From the NCBI GenBank assembly GCA_038002745.1, contig JBBODD010000001.1, forward strand, positions 2,604,001 to 2,668,000: a DNA stretch of 64,000 bases, written 5' to 3'. Source of the stretch: Bacillus sp. FSL H8-0547. GTDB lineage: Bacteria > Bacillota > Bacilli > Bacillales > Bacillaceae. The translations under genes were made by a program, and so were the position numbers. Below, one piece after another: positions 27,264 to 36,625 of this stretch. Every line of letters starts with the position of its first letter. Positions within the stretch are counted from its first letter, which is position 1. The notes beneath the pieces are model-generated. The model was not told where the DNA came from. It saw only the letters and a list, made by a program, of their open reading frames with translations, and ran no database searches.

Positions 27264-28106
27264 CTATTCTAATTTGAAATAATGAGCAATGCTGTCCTTT
27301 AAATCAGATAAAGCCGAATCCCGGCTGAAGTTGGCAAGCATTCCCTGAATGACTGCTGTTCTTGGCTGCGGTTCCTGCAGTTCAGACTCGAGAACCTCGA
27401 GTGTCACAAGCAGGTCTCCCGACACTTTTTCTTTATGGCGGGAAATAGCTTCAAGAAGATCATCAAGGCTGATGCCGGAACATGGTGAAAACTTGGTCAG
27501 CACTTCGCCTGTTAGGATCGGCTTTTCATTTGAGCGGATCAGGCCTGACACTACATCATCGATCCGGTTCACGATAAAGACAGAAAGTGCGTCAAAATCA
27601 AGCTCTGTCTGATCAAGAATGATGTACTTCAAATATGAATGAATCATTCCCTGAAGAATGGCCGTAAGATCCCAGATAAAAGAATGAATCTCTTCTCCGT
27701 AAATAGAGGAGAGAGAATTTTTGACAAGAAGGCTCGCTTCGGCATTCATTTTTTGGAGAAAGGCTGCAACGGCAGGGTTGTTCGGCACGGCATTTTCACG
27801 CATCTGCATGATGATGAAATCTTTATGTTTATTAATTTCACTGAACTGGCAGGATAGCTGCCTGATTAGAAGTTCACGGGGCTCGAGTTCCTCTTCCCGG
27901 ACAGACTGCATCTTCGTATGGATAAGTTCGAAATGATATTTGAATGTCTCAAGCAAAAGAGCATCCTTTGATTTGAAATAAAGGTAAAAAGCACCTTTAG
28001 AAATCCCGCATTCATTGACGATATCCTGAATGGACGTTGAAGTGACCCCTTTTTTTGCAAAAAGGCTCATCGCCGCTTCAATGATCCGTTTTTCTTTTTC
28101 CTTCAT
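27264..28106 (-). CDS. yerO: TetR-family regulator, divergent to swrC (YerO-like)
   Basis: 280 residues from ATG 28106, which has AAGGAG nine bases upstream on its strand; an in-frame ATG at 28157 is less likely. N-terminal TetR helix-turn-helix (about 3-50: IIEAAMSLFAKKGVTSTSIQDI, shown here in part, then GISKGAFYLYFKSKDALLLE). The large C-terminal ligand domain is diverged as usual. B. subtilis has yerO directly before the RND pump gene swrC (yerP), the same arrangement. Likely represses swrC through the TGACCAGTC sites between them. Confidence 0.85.
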   Translation of the reverse strand: MKEKEKRIIEAAMSLFAKKGVTSTSIQDIVNECGISKGAFYLYFKSKDALLLETFKYHFELIHTKMQSVREEELEPRELLIRQLSCQFSEINKHKDFIIMQMRENAVPNNPAVAAFLQKMNAEASLLVKNSLSSIYGEEIHSFIWDLTAILQGMIHSYLKYIILDQTELDFDALSVFIVNRIDDVVSGLIRSNEKPILTGEVLTKFSPCSGISLDDLLEAISRHKEKVSGDLLVTLEVLESELQEPQPRTAVIQGMLANFSRDSALSDLKDSIAHYFKLE

Positions 28107-28236
28107 TCGCTGATTCTCCTTACACGTGCATTTGCCGCCTCGTTTTGCACTCATCATAATGTTCCTGATGGACAGCAGATTTATGACTGAATGTTCACAT
28201 TTACATAAAATTCATACTGGAACAAGCTAATTATAT

Positions 28237-28285
28237 TTGACTGTAAACGACTGGTCATTTATATTATTAATTATTATGACCAGTC
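28237..28285 (+). promoter_or_regulatory. swrC promoter and TetR-type operator
   Basis: TTGACT (28237-28242), 17-base spacer, TATATT (28260-28265). GACTGGTCAT (28249-28258) in the spacer is inverted as ATGACCAGTC (28276-28285). TGACCAGTCAGTCA at the right arm is itself a TGAC-N6-GTCA palindrome of TetR type. Binding here would block the polymerase. Confidence 0.7.
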
Positions 28286-28410
28286 AGTCAATGAAAATGC
28301 GGAATGGCTGAACCGCAAACGGGAATCTTAAGCAAATTTCCTGTTTGTCTCCTGGAACTTGGCTAGTAATTGCGCTTTTCTTAAAAAAAATTTCACCTGC
28401 GGAGGATCAC

Positions 28411-31400
28411 ATGAATTCCATTATTAATTTTGTCCTTAAGAACAAATTTGCTGTATGGCTGCTGACGATTATTGTGACAGCGGCGGGGCTCTATTCGGGC
28501 TTGAACATGAAGCTTGAGACCATTCCGAATATCACAACCCCTATCGTGACAGTTACTACGGTTTACCCTGGAGCTACTCCGGAAGAGGTTGCCGAAAAAG
28601 TAACCGAACCTATTGAACAGGCGGTTCAGAATCTTGGCGGGGTGAATGTAGTGAGCTCTACATCCTTCCAGAACGCCTCTTCCATTCAAATCGAATATGA
28701 TTTTGAAAAAGATATGGGCGAAGCTGAAGAAGAAGTGAAAAGCACGGTAGCAGACTTGTCTTTTCCTGACGGAGTCAATGATTCGGATATTTCAAGACTG
28801 AGCATTAACGCTTTTCCTATTTTAGCATTAAGCATTTCAGAGGACGGTCAGTCTCTCAGTGAATTAACCAAACTTACAGAGGATGACATCGTTCCGGCAT
28901 TAAAAGGCCTTGATGGAGTTTCTTCCGTTCAGGTATCCGGCCAGCAGGTAGAAGAGGTACAGTTTACGTTTAAAGAAGATAAACTTGAAGAATACGGCTT
29001 GGATCAGGAGACGGTACAGAATATCATCAAGGGCGCAGATGTAAACTTCCCTCTTGGACTTTATACGTTCGGCGAGAAAGAGCAGTCTGTTGTTGTTGAT
29101 GGAAATATCTTGTCCATGGATGATCTGAAAAATCTTGAAATTCCTGTTGTGCCTAATGGAGCAGGATCGGGCATGGAGCAGGGAACACCTGGTGCTGGAC
29201 AGAATCCAGGCGCGCAGCCTGGAGGAGCGGAAGGAGCTCCCGATGCCGGACAGAATCCAGGTGCGCAGCCTGGAGGAACAGAAGGAGCGCCTCCTGCAGG
29301 ACAGACGCAGACAGCTCCCGGAGCACAGGCCCCTCAGGCAGCAGAGCTTCCGACAGTAAAACTGTCAGAGATTGCAGATATCAAGTCCGTCGGGCAGGCT
29401 GAATCCATTTCACGCACAAACGGCAAGGAAGCAATCGGTCTGCAGGTTGTAAAATCTGCCGATGCGAATACAGTTGATGTTGCAAATGCTGTAAAAAAAG
29501 AGCTTGATGCTTACGAAAAAGAATACAAAAACCTTGATGTGCAGATGACGCTGGACCAGGCAGAGCCTATTGAAGAATCTGTAAGCACGATGCTGAGCAA
29601 AGCGGCCTTTGGCGCGTTGTTTGCCATCATTATCATTCTTTTGTTCCTGAGGGATATTAAATCAACACTCATTTCAGTTGTATCCATTCCTCTTTCATTA
29701 TTGATTGCGGTCCTTTTACTGAAGCAAATGGACATTACCTTAAACATTATGACTCTTGGAGCAATGACGGTTGCCATCGGACGTGTCGTCGATGACTCCA
29801 TTGTAGTCATTGAAAACATTTACCGCAGAATGTCACTTCAGGGCGAAAAGCTTAGAGGCATGGCGCTGGTAAGAGAAGCAACCAAAGAAATGTTTGTGCC
29901 GATCATGTCATCGACAATCGTAACAATTGCGGTCTTCCTTCCGCTTGCACTTGTCAATGGAGTGATTGGAGAATTGTTCCTTCCATTTGCATTAACAATC
30001 GTTTTTGCGCTGCTCGCATCTCTTGTTGTAGCAGTCACAATCGTCCCGATGCTTGCACACAGTTTCTTTAAGAAAGGCCTTTACGGAGAAACGGCTAAAA
30101 AGCATGATGAGCATAAGCCGGGAAAAATGACAGCTGCCTACAGAAATATTTTGAACTGGACGCTGAATCATAAATGGATCACATCCATACTTGCTGTTCT
30201 GCTGCTTGTCGGAAGCTTGTTCCTTGTACCTGTCATCGGTGTCAGCTTCCTGCCTTCTGAAGAACAGAAGCTCGTATATGCGACGTATAAGCCAGCCCCT
30301 GGTGAAACAGAAGAGCAGGTAGAAGAACTTGTTACAATAGCCGAAAGCATGCTATTAGACCGCGAGAATGTCTCGCTTGTCCAATTCTCTCTGGGAAGCG
30401 AAAACCCGATGAATCCGGGGGACACAAACAGTGCAATCTTCTTTATAGAATATGAAGATGACACAGAAAACTTTGAAAAAGAGAAAGAAAAAGTCATTGA
30501 GGACCTTCAGGCAGATACTGATCAGGGCGAATGGGCTGCACAGGACTTTACCCAAAGTGCAGGAAGCAATGAAGTTCAGTTTTTTGTGTACGGCAACGAA
30601 CTGAAAGACATTGAGCCGACTGTCGGAGAAATCGAAAAAGTCATGAATGACAACGGAAGCTTCAAAAATGTGAGCTCAAGCCTTGCTGAGACATACGATG
30701 AATTTACACTTGTCGCAAACCAGGAGGAATTGAGCAAGCTTGGTTTGACTGCTGGACAAATCGGCATGGAACTGATGCCGCAGCGAGAACGTCCAGTGCT
30801 TACACAGGTTGAAAGAGACGGAGAAGAAGTCAGCGTCTACCTTCAGACAGAAAAAGAAACATTTGATAATGTGGACGATCTGACTGAAAAAACAATCACG
30901 TCCCCGCTTGGCCAGGAAGTGAAAATCGGAGATGTTGTATCAGTTGAAGAGGGGAAAACCTCTGATACAGTGACACGCCGCGACGGTCGAATTTACGTTC
31001 AGGTTTCCGGAGAACTGACAACAGATGATGTGGCCAAAGCATCCGGTGAGGTTCAGAAGGAAGTGGATAAACTCTCATTGCCTTCAGGAGTCGATATTGA
31101 TACAGGCGGGGTAACAGAAGATATTCAGGAATCCTTTACTCAGCTTGGACTGGCGATGCTTGCAGCTGTTGCCATTGTTTATCTTGTGCTTGTCATTACG
31201 TTTGGAGGAGGACTTGCACCGTTCGCAATCCTGTTCTCTCTTCCGTTTACAGTAATCGGAGCTCTTGTTGGACTTTGGATTGCGGGAGAAACGATCAGCA
31301 TCAACTCCATGATTGGAGCGCTTATGCTGATTGGAATTGTTGTCACGAACGCAATTGTGCTGATTGACCGCGTCATTCACAAAGAACACGAGGGACTTTC

Positions 31401-31659
31401 AACGAGAGAAGCTCTGCTTGAAGCAGGAACAACGCGTCTGCGCCCGATTCTGATGACCGCCATCGCTACAATCGGAGCGCTCATCCCTCTTGCCATCGGC
31501 ATTGAAGGCGGAAGCGGCATTATCTCCAAAGGACTTGGAGTAACGGTCATCGGCGGACTGACAAGTTCAACGCTTCTTACTCTCATCATCGTGCCGATCG
31601 TTTATGAAATCATGAGCAAATTTAAACGCAAAAAAGCAGCAATCGCTGAAGAAGAATAA
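28411..31659 (+). CDS. swrC: RND-family efflux pump SwrC
   Basis: 1082 residues from ATG 28411 (GGAGG at 28401); upstream codons have no ribosome site. Hydrophobe/amphiphile efflux RND protein: N-terminal helix with NKFAVWLL, two large extracytoplasmic loops, and helix 4 with the proton-relay region GRVVDDSIVVIENIYRR (about 470). In B. subtilis SwrC exports and gives resistance to surfactin and is needed for swarming. Odd: residues ~249-311 are a Pro/Gly/Gln/Ala-rich insertion with two 17-residue tandem repeats, inside the first large loop. Confidence 0.9.
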   Translation: MNSIINFVLKNKFAVWLLTIIVTAAGLYSGLNMKLETIPNITTPIVTVTTVYPGATPEEVAEKVTEPIEQAVQNLGGVNVVSSTSFQNASSIQIEYDFEKDMGEAEEEVKSTVADLSFPDGVNDSDISRLSINAFPILALSISEDGQSLSELTKLTEDDIVPALKGLDGVSSVQVSGQQVEEVQFTFKEDKLEEYGLDQETVQNIIKGADVNFPLGLYTFGEKEQSVVVDGNILSMDDLKNLEIPVVPNGAGSGMEQGTPGAGQNPGAQPGGAEGAPDAGQNPGAQPGGTEGAPPAGQTQTAPGAQAPQAAELPTVKLSEIADIKSVGQAESISRTNGKEAIGLQVVKSADANTVDVANAVKKELDAYEKEYKNLDVQMTLDQAEPIEESVSTMLSKAAFGALFAIIIILLFLRDIKSTLISVVSIPLSLLIAVLLLKQMDITLNIMTLGAMTVAIGRVVDDSIVVIENIYRRMSLQGEKLRGMALVREATKEMFVPIMSSTIVTIAVFLPLALVNGVIGELFLPFALTIVFALLASLVVAVTIVPMLAHSFFKKGLYGETAKKHDEHKPGKMTAAYRNILNWTLNHKWITSILAVLLLVGSLFLVPVIGVSFLPSEEQKLVYATYKPAPGETEEQVEELVTIAESMLLDRENVSLVQFSLGSENPMNPGDTNSAIFFIEYEDDTENFEKEKEKVIEDLQADTDQGEWAAQDFTQSAGSNEVQFFVYGNELKDIEPTVGEIEKVMNDNGSFKNVSSSLAETYDEFTLVANQEELSKLGLTAGQIGMELMPQRERPVLTQVERDGEEVSVYLQTEKETFDNVDDLTEKTITSPLGQEVKIGDVVSVEEGKTSDTVTRRDGRIYVQVSGELTTDDVAKASGEVQKEVDKLSLPSGVDIDTGGVTEDIQESFTQLGLAMLAAVAIVYLVLVITFGGGLAPFAILFSLPFTVIGALVGLWIAGETISINSMIGALMLIGIVVTNAIVLIDRVIHKEHEGLSTREALLEAGTTRLRPILMTAIATIGALIPLAIGIEGGSGIISKGLGVTVIGGLTSSTLLTLIIVPIVYEIMSKFKRKKAAIAEEE
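29197..29298 (+). repeat. 51-bp in-frame tandem duplication inside swrC
   Basis: Two units, 29197-29247 and 29248-29298, both beginning GGACAGAATCCAGG and encoding GQNPGAQPGG(A/T)EGAP. A third partial unit starts at 29299. It lies in a low-complexity linker. Confidence 0.85.
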
Positions 31660-31670
31660 GCGGTACGCAA

Positions 31671-31698
31671 GGCACCCTGCGATGCAGGGTGTCTTTTT
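31671..31698 (+). terminator. swrC terminator
   Basis: GGCACCCTGC / GCAGGGTGTC (one G-U) with loop GAT and five T residues. Confidence 0.85.
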
Positions 31699-31820
31699 GC
31701 CGTGCATCAGGAGAATGCAGGGTCTTATTTGCAAAATCACATATATTCACATGCCTGCGAATGGTATAATGTTTCAAACATCAAATGAGTACACTATAAA
31801 AAGAGAAAGGGGGAACAGAG

Positions 31821-32516
31821 TTGGAGGATATCATCGTTCATCAACATACGATTCTTAAGTTGTTTTTATCTTTGCTTGTCGGAATTATCATCGGGCTTGA
31901 GCGCGAGATTAAGAAAAAGCCTCTCGGACTTAAGACCACCATTATTATCGCAGTGAGCTCGTGTCTATTGACCGTTATTTCAATAGAGGCAGCCTATACC
32001 TTTTCAAATGATTACAACCGGCCGATGGACCCGCTGAGACTTGCTGCTCAAATTGTATCAGGAGTAGGTTTTCTTGGTGCAGGTGCAATCCTCCGGAGAA
32101 GCAATGATGTCATCAGCGGCCTGACAACAGCAGCGATGATCTGGGGAGCTGCAGGTCTTGGTATTGCCATTGGTGCAGGCTTTTATCAGGAGGCTTTGAT
32201 TGCCCTTGTTTTCATGATCGGATCAATTGAAATCATTGCGCCGCTTGTAAAAAAAATCGGACCCCGCACGCTCCGTCTTAAAGAACTGAAAGTAAAATTG
32301 ACGGTTCCAGTAAACGTGAGTATATCTGACGTGCTGAAAATTCTCCGTGATTACGATATGAAAATCAAATATGTCAAAATCAAGGATGTTGTTGACCGGG
32401 AAATGAGAACCGTTGACTTAATCCTGCTGATAAAAAATGACCGCTATACGTCTGATGTGTACGAAGATATAAAAAACGTTCACGGCATTGAATCTGTAGA
32501 GGTTGAACTAATTTAA
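31821..32516 (+). CDS. MgtC/SapB family membrane protein
   Basis: 231 residues from a TTG at 31821 with AAAGGGGG at 31806. Five N-terminal helices with the family motifs GIIIGLERE, LKTTIIIAVSSC and RLAAQIVSGVGFLGAGAI, then a cytoplasmic ACT-like domain (about 150-230). MgtC proteins restrain ATP synthase or help growth at low magnesium in some bacteria; the role in Bacillus is unclear. TATAAT at 31765 probably serves this gene. Single-gene unit. Confidence 0.87.
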   Translation: MEDIIVHQHTILKLFLSLLVGIIIGLEREIKKKPLGLKTTIIIAVSSCLLTVISIEAAYTFSNDYNRPMDPLRLAAQIVSGVGFLGAGAILRRSNDVISGLTTAAMIWGAAGLGIAIGAGFYQEALIALVFMIGSIEIIAPLVKKIGPRTLRLKELKVKLTVPVNVSISDVLKILRDYDMKIKYVKIKDVVDREMRTVDLILLIKNDRYTSDVYEDIKNVHGIESVEVELI

Positions 32517-32591
32517 GCAAGCGTCACTTGAGACGTTTGCCCCTGTATATGGTAAGGTATTACAGAAATTGATTTTTGGGAGGAACTACTG

Positions 32592-33581
32592 TTGATACGC
32601 TTTGGAATTATTGGAACCAACTGGATTACAGACCGCCTGCTTCAGGCCGCTATGCAGGTTGAAGATTTTTCGCTTACAGCCGTCTACTCAAGATCAAGCG
32701 AGAAAGCGGAAGAATTTGCTGCTAAATATAACGTGAAGACAACATTTACAGATTTAGAAAACATGGCAAAAAGCGATGAGATCGATGCCGTTTACATAGC
32801 AAGTCCAAATTCGCTGCATGCAGAGCAGGCGATTTTATTTATGAACCATAAAAAACATGTTCTCTGTGAAAAGCCGCTCGCTTCCAACACAGCAGAAGTG
32901 ACAAAAATGATTGAGGCTGCAAAAGAAAACCGCGTCCTGCTCATGGAAGCAATGAAATCCACTTTCCTGCCAAACTTTAAAGCCATCCAGGAAAACCTTC
33001 ATAAGATTGGTACAGTCAGAAGATACACGGCAAGCTACTGCCAGTACTCTTCAAGGTACGACGCATACCGCTCTGGAACGGTTCTGAATGCATTTAAACC
33101 CGAATTTTCAAACGGCTCTCTCATGGACATTGGTGTCTATGCACTGTATCCTTCCCTTGTCCTGTTCGGTGAGCCGGAGACAATTAAAGCAAGCGGGCTG
33201 ATGCTTGATTCAGGCGTTGACGGAGAAGGAAGCATCCTTCTTCAATACAAGGACATGGACGCTGTTATGATGTACTCGAAAATTTCTGATTCCGCCCTGC
33301 CTTCCGAAATACAGGGAGAGGACGGGACGATCGTCATTGACAGAATCAGTACAATCGGAAAAGTGGAAATACACTACCGCGACGGCAGAATCGAAGATAT
33401 TACGCGACCGCAAAAAGAAGAAACGATGTACTATGAAATGAAGGAATTCATTGATCTGATTCAAAATGACCTTTATGAATCGTCTATTAACACCTATAAC
33501 CGTTCCATTGCGGTGATGAACGTGATGGATGAAGCCAGAAAACAGATTGGCGTTGTTTACCCGGCTGACAAAAATAAGTGA
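32592..33581 (+). CDS. Gfo/Idh/MocA family oxidoreductase
   Basis: 329 residues from a TTG at 32592 (GGGAGG at 32578). N-terminal Rossmann domain with GIIGTNWITDR (NAD(P) loop), AVYSRS after beta 2, YIASPNSLHAE and the CEKPLA motif with the catalytic-site Lys near 94; then the C-terminal alpha-beta domain with MDIGVYAL. It acts on a sugar, polyol or related alcohol; the substrate cannot be read. Followed by an HxlR regulator 18 bases later, likely co-transcribed. Confidence 0.85.
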   Translation: MIRFGIIGTNWITDRLLQAAMQVEDFSLTAVYSRSSEKAEEFAAKYNVKTTFTDLENMAKSDEIDAVYIASPNSLHAEQAILFMNHKKHVLCEKPLASNTAEVTKMIEAAKENRVLLMEAMKSTFLPNFKAIQENLHKIGTVRRYTASYCQYSSRYDAYRSGTVLNAFKPEFSNGSLMDIGVYALYPSLVLFGEPETIKASGLMLDSGVDGEGSILLQYKDMDAVMMYSKISDSALPSEIQGEDGTIVIDRISTIGKVEIHYRDGRIEDITRPQKEETMYYEMKEFIDLIQNDLYESSINTYNRSIAVMNVMDEARKQIGVVYPADKNK

Positions 33582-33599
33582 ATGCGGAGGCAGGATCAG

Positions 33600-33965
33600 G
33601 TGAAAGCAAAGCGGTACAACATTCCCGTAGAAGCTGCTCTTGAAGTGATTGGCGGAAAATGGAAATGCGTGATTCTCTGCCATTTAATGCGGGGTAAAAA
33701 GCGGACAGGCGAATTGAAAAAACTGATGCCCGGCATTACCCAGAAAATGCTGACTCAGCAGCTCAGGGAGCTTGAAGAGGACGGAATCGTCAAGCGGATC
33801 ATCTACAATCAGGTTCCGCCAAAAGTCGAATATGAGCTTACAGAATACGGCTGGTCCGTAACCGGCGTTCTCGAATCGCTGTCTGCATGGGGACTCCAGC
33901 ATATTGAAAAGGTGTATGGCGACAAGTCGGCTGTACTTGAAGAGAGCATTCTGAATGATAAGTAA
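33600..33965 (+). CDS. HxlR-family transcription regulator
   Basis: 121 residues from GTG 33600, nine bases after GGAGG; ATG 33582 directly at the previous stop is the alternative. Winged helix of HxlR type: EVIGGKWKCVILCHL, LKKLMPGITQKMLTQQLRELEEDGIV, and the PPKVEYELTEYG wing. Such regulators often respond to aldehydes or redox stress through a Cys; here Cys lies in the KWKCVILCH segment, two candidates. It may regulate the preceding oxidoreductase operon. Confidence 0.87.
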   Translation: MKAKRYNIPVEAALEVIGGKWKCVILCHLMRGKKRTGELKKLMPGITQKMLTQQLRELEEDGIVKRIIYNQVPPKVEYELTEYGWSVTGVLESLSAWGLQHIEKVYGDKSAVLEESILNDK

Positions 33966-33975
33966 AAAGAGTGGG

Positions 33976-34026
33976 AAATAGAAAAAGGGTGAATTTGATT
34001 CGTTCAAATTCACCCTTTTTCTATTT
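33976..34026. terminator. Strong symmetric terminator hairpin
   Basis: A perfect 23-bp stem: AAATAGAAAAAGGGTGAATT... on the left and its exact complement on the right, loop TTCGT. T-rich on both strands, so it can stop transcription both ways. It marks the left edge of the 53-bp repeat region. Confidence 0.92.
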
Positions 34027-34063
34027 TCTCTTCTGTTGTCGGGTTTTTATATCTTTTTTACGG

Positions 34064-34590
34064 TATAATCAGCTGCCGTTGGTCAGATGGCATAAGATTC
34101 AAGTGTTATCGTACGCTATAATCTTCACCCGTTGGTCAGATAGCATAAGATTCACGCTCTTTCGTATGGTATAATCCCAGCCGATGTTCAGATAGCATAA
34201 GATTCGCTCTCTTTCGTTCGTTATACTCTCCACCCGATGTTCAGATAGCATAAGATTCGCGCTCTTTCGTACGTTATACTCTCCACCCGATGTTCAGATA
34301 GCATAAGATTCGCGCTCTTTCGTACGTTATAATCTTCACCCGGTGGTCAGATAGCATAAGATTCACGTGTTATCGTACGTTATAATCTTCACCCGTTGGT
34401 CAGATAGCATAAGATTCACGCTCTTTCGTACGGTATAATCTTCACCCGATGTTCAGATAGCATAAGATTCACGCTCTTTCGTACGGTATAATCCCAGCCG
34501 GTGTTCGAATAGCGTACGATTCAACCGTTTTCGTACGGTATAATCATCGGCGGCATCAATTTAGCGTAAGAATACGCTCTTATGTTTTGT
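34064..34590. repeat. Tandem array, about 10 units of 53 bp
   Basis: The landmark CATAAGATT (or variant) starts at 34091, 34144, 34196, 34249, 34302, 34355, 34408, 34461, 34513 and 34565, spacings 52-53. Units read roughly CAGATAGCATAAGATTC, CGCTCTTTCGTACG, TTATAATCTTCACCCG, TTGGT. Within a unit AAGATT and AATCTT are inverted; CGTACG is a palindrome. Many units contain TATAAT. Middle units (34196-34355) are most alike, outer units decayed. Between a terminator and a convergent gene; no ORF is supported. Confidence 0.9.
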
Positions 34591-34647
34591 CCCGCCTTTT
34601 TTTCACGATTCTGTCAGGCGGAGTCAACGTTGGGATGTGCTGTCCAA

Positions 34648-35538
34648 TTACCGTGCAGTCTGCTTTTTCTTAACCGGTTCAATTGTCACTGATACGGTGC
34701 AGTGATGCTCTCCTTTTTCATTCACCGAGAGCTCTGATACTTCTGCCTTCATCCCCAAACCTTCACGAAGAGAGGCTTCTATTTGTCTGGTTTTTGCTGC
34801 GCCGATAAAGCCGATATAGCGGCCTGTTTCTGTGTAGACAAGATACCGGTCTTTCCCTTCCTCTTTAAGCAGAGACAGAATGTCTTTTGCGGAAAGAGAA
34901 GGAATGTAAGTCTGGGGGCTCGTCCCGTCTGCCTGTTTTTGTTTAACGCCTGAGAGAGGGCACATAACCGTCTTTTTCACAGGCGATGCAGAGGAAAGGG
35001 CAACCTTCAAATAGGATTTCCCCTCATAATTGGAACTCATGAGCAGCTGTTTCAGCTGTCTGACATCATCAAGAGCACGGTGAGTCTGCGAAGATGCAAG
35101 CTTATGGCTGTGCAGCAGGCTGATAAGCTTCGCGCTGTAGTATCCGTATGTTTTCCAAGGGATGTTCCGAGCGGAACAGTACCACTTTTTTGAAAAAAGC
35201 TCAGGGTACATTTTGACCGTAAAGCTTTTGTCAAACGAAGCATTGTGGGCAATGATAAAATCTGCTTTTTTTATGGCCGCTTTTACTTTGTCATCATCAA
35301 ACGACTTGCCTTTCACGTCTTCAAACGGAATGGAATGAATGCGGAAAGCAAATGGGTAGTTTTTTCTGGCAGAGGCAGAGAGCGGTTCTCTTAGATAAGT
35401 GCCTTCTTCCAGTGTATCTAAGTAAAGGTCCCGCTCATCATCATAAGTGAAAAGGATATAGCCAATCTCAATTATTTCATCATTAACAGGGGACAGGCCT
35501 GTCGTTTCAGTATCAAGGATCATTCCAGTAAGAATCAT
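34648..35538 (-). CDS. DEDDh-type exonuclease (DnaQ-like)
   Basis: 296 residues. Exonuclease fold at residues 1-175 with motif I DTETTG (9-14), motif II AHNASFD (about 96-102) and motif III THRALDDVRQL (about 152-162) with the His of the DEDDh class. The C-terminal ~110 residues carry a PLSGVKQ segment and a region resembling a small DNA-binding or BRCT-like fold, unassigned. 3'-5' exonuclease on single strands, proofreading or repair. Ribosome site AGGAGGAG precedes ATG 35538 on its strand. Confidence 0.85.
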   Translation of the reverse strand: MILTGMILDTETTGLSPVNDEIIEIGYILFTYDDERDLYLDTLEEGTYLREPLSASARKNYPFAFRIHSIPFEDVKGKSFDDDKVKAAIKKADFIIAHNASFDKSFTVKMYPELFSKKWYCSARNIPWKTYGYYSAKLISLLHSHKLASSQTHRALDDVRQLKQLLMSSNYEGKSYLKVALSSASPVKKTVMCPLSGVKQKQADGTSPQTYIPSLSAKDILSLLKEEGKDRYLVYTETGRYIGFIGAAKTRQIEASLREGLGMKAEVSELSVNEKGEHHCTVSVTIEPVKKKQTAR

Positions 35539-35644
35539 TCGGTTCTCCTCCTTTCCTATTAATCTATCACTTTTCGGGAGAAGGGAACAGCGTGAAGAAT
35601 CTGCTTTAGCAGGTGGAGTTATGGGGCTGCAGTTTAGAAAGGGC

Positions 35645-36475
35645 TCATTTCTTATATAGGTATCTCAGTGCATGTTTAAGCTGTCCAAATGTAGCGAGAT
35701 CTCCAAAATCAATTCCAAGCTGGATGGAAGTTTGAGCGATTTCGGGACGGATGCCCGTAATGGTTACTTGAATTCCGAGCAGCTTCAGCATCTGCATCAT
35801 TTTAAAAAGCTGTCCGGCAACCATCGTGTCAATGACCAAAACGCCGGAGAGGTCGATCACAATGTGGCTCAAGTTAAGCTGTTCCGCTTTTGAGATGGCA
35901 CTTTCTGTAATCATTGCTGCGCGGTGCATGTCAAGATCACCGACAATCGGCAAAACCCCGATTTCATCTGAGATTGGAATAACGGGCGTTGTCTGCTTGT
36001 AAATCATGGTTTTATGGGCTTCCATTCTTGCGTCTGATACTTGATGATAATAGCGGGTAAAGAGTTCAATGGCGTGATCAAAGGCTGAGTGTACTTGTTT
36101 GCTGAAAAACAGAAGGTCATGGATGGTAAATTCATCTTCATGGCTTAAGATATAGGCTTCGGCCGTTTCCAGAAAAATCAGCCTGAAGCGCCTGAATTGC
36201 TGAATGGTACGGTATAGAGGAGTTTCTGAAGCGGCGCGTTTTACAGCGATTTCCTGAGCCCAGCTGCTCAGCCGGTCAGCTGTGGGGTTCTCAAGCAGAT
36301 TGATAAGAGTGTGAATAAAATGCTGATTTTGATCGCGAAGATCTGCTGTGACTTTATCAGGTACATCAATGGAATAAACAGATACTGGTTCAACGGTTCT
36401 TGAACTGAGCCATTTGTCTGTCATGGATTCAGACTGCTCTCTTAAAAATTGGCACAAAGCCTTAGTCTTCATCAA
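35645..36475 (-). CDS. RsbR-paralogue STAS protein (stressosome)
   Basis: 276 residues. N-terminal RsbR-type all-helical sensor (about 1-140, RTIQQFRRFRLIFLETAEAYI region) and C-terminal STAS domain (about 165-275) with IVIDLSGVLVIDTMVAG, the site phosphorylated by RsbT-type kinases, and GIRPEIAQTSIQLGID. In B. subtilis such paralogues (RsbRA-RD, YtvA) form the stressosome that activates SigB. Length fits RsbRB-RD (about 270-280). ATG 36475 or 36472. Confidence 0.87.
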   Translation of the reverse strand: MMKTKALCQFLREQSESMTDKWLSSRTVEPVSVYSIDVPDKVTADLRDQNQHFIHTLINLLENPTADRLSSWAQEIAVKRAASETPLYRTIQQFRRFRLIFLETAEAYILSHEDEFTIHDLLFFSKQVHSAFDHAIELFTRYYHQVSDARMEAHKTMIYKQTTPVIPISDEIGVLPIVGDLDMHRAAMITESAISKAEQLNLSHIVIDLSGVLVIDTMVAGQLFKMMQMLKLLGIQVTITGIRPEIAQTSIQLGIDFGDLATFGQLKHALRYLYKK

Positions 36476-36625
36476 CTTCTCTCCCGTATCAAATAGTAAA
36501 TACCCTTTGTATCCTCACTTTATCATAAAAAATTTCAACATCCTATTGTATTCTCACATAATTGGCAAAAGATGAACCAATAGTAATAAAACAGGAGAAA
36601 TGCCAGAATCCTCCTGAAATGACAG

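Noticed and set aside
34064-34590. Serial promoters from TATAAT in each 53-bp unit
   Set aside because: No TTGACA-like hexamer sits 16-18 bases upstream (AAGATT or similar instead), and no gene follows on that strand.
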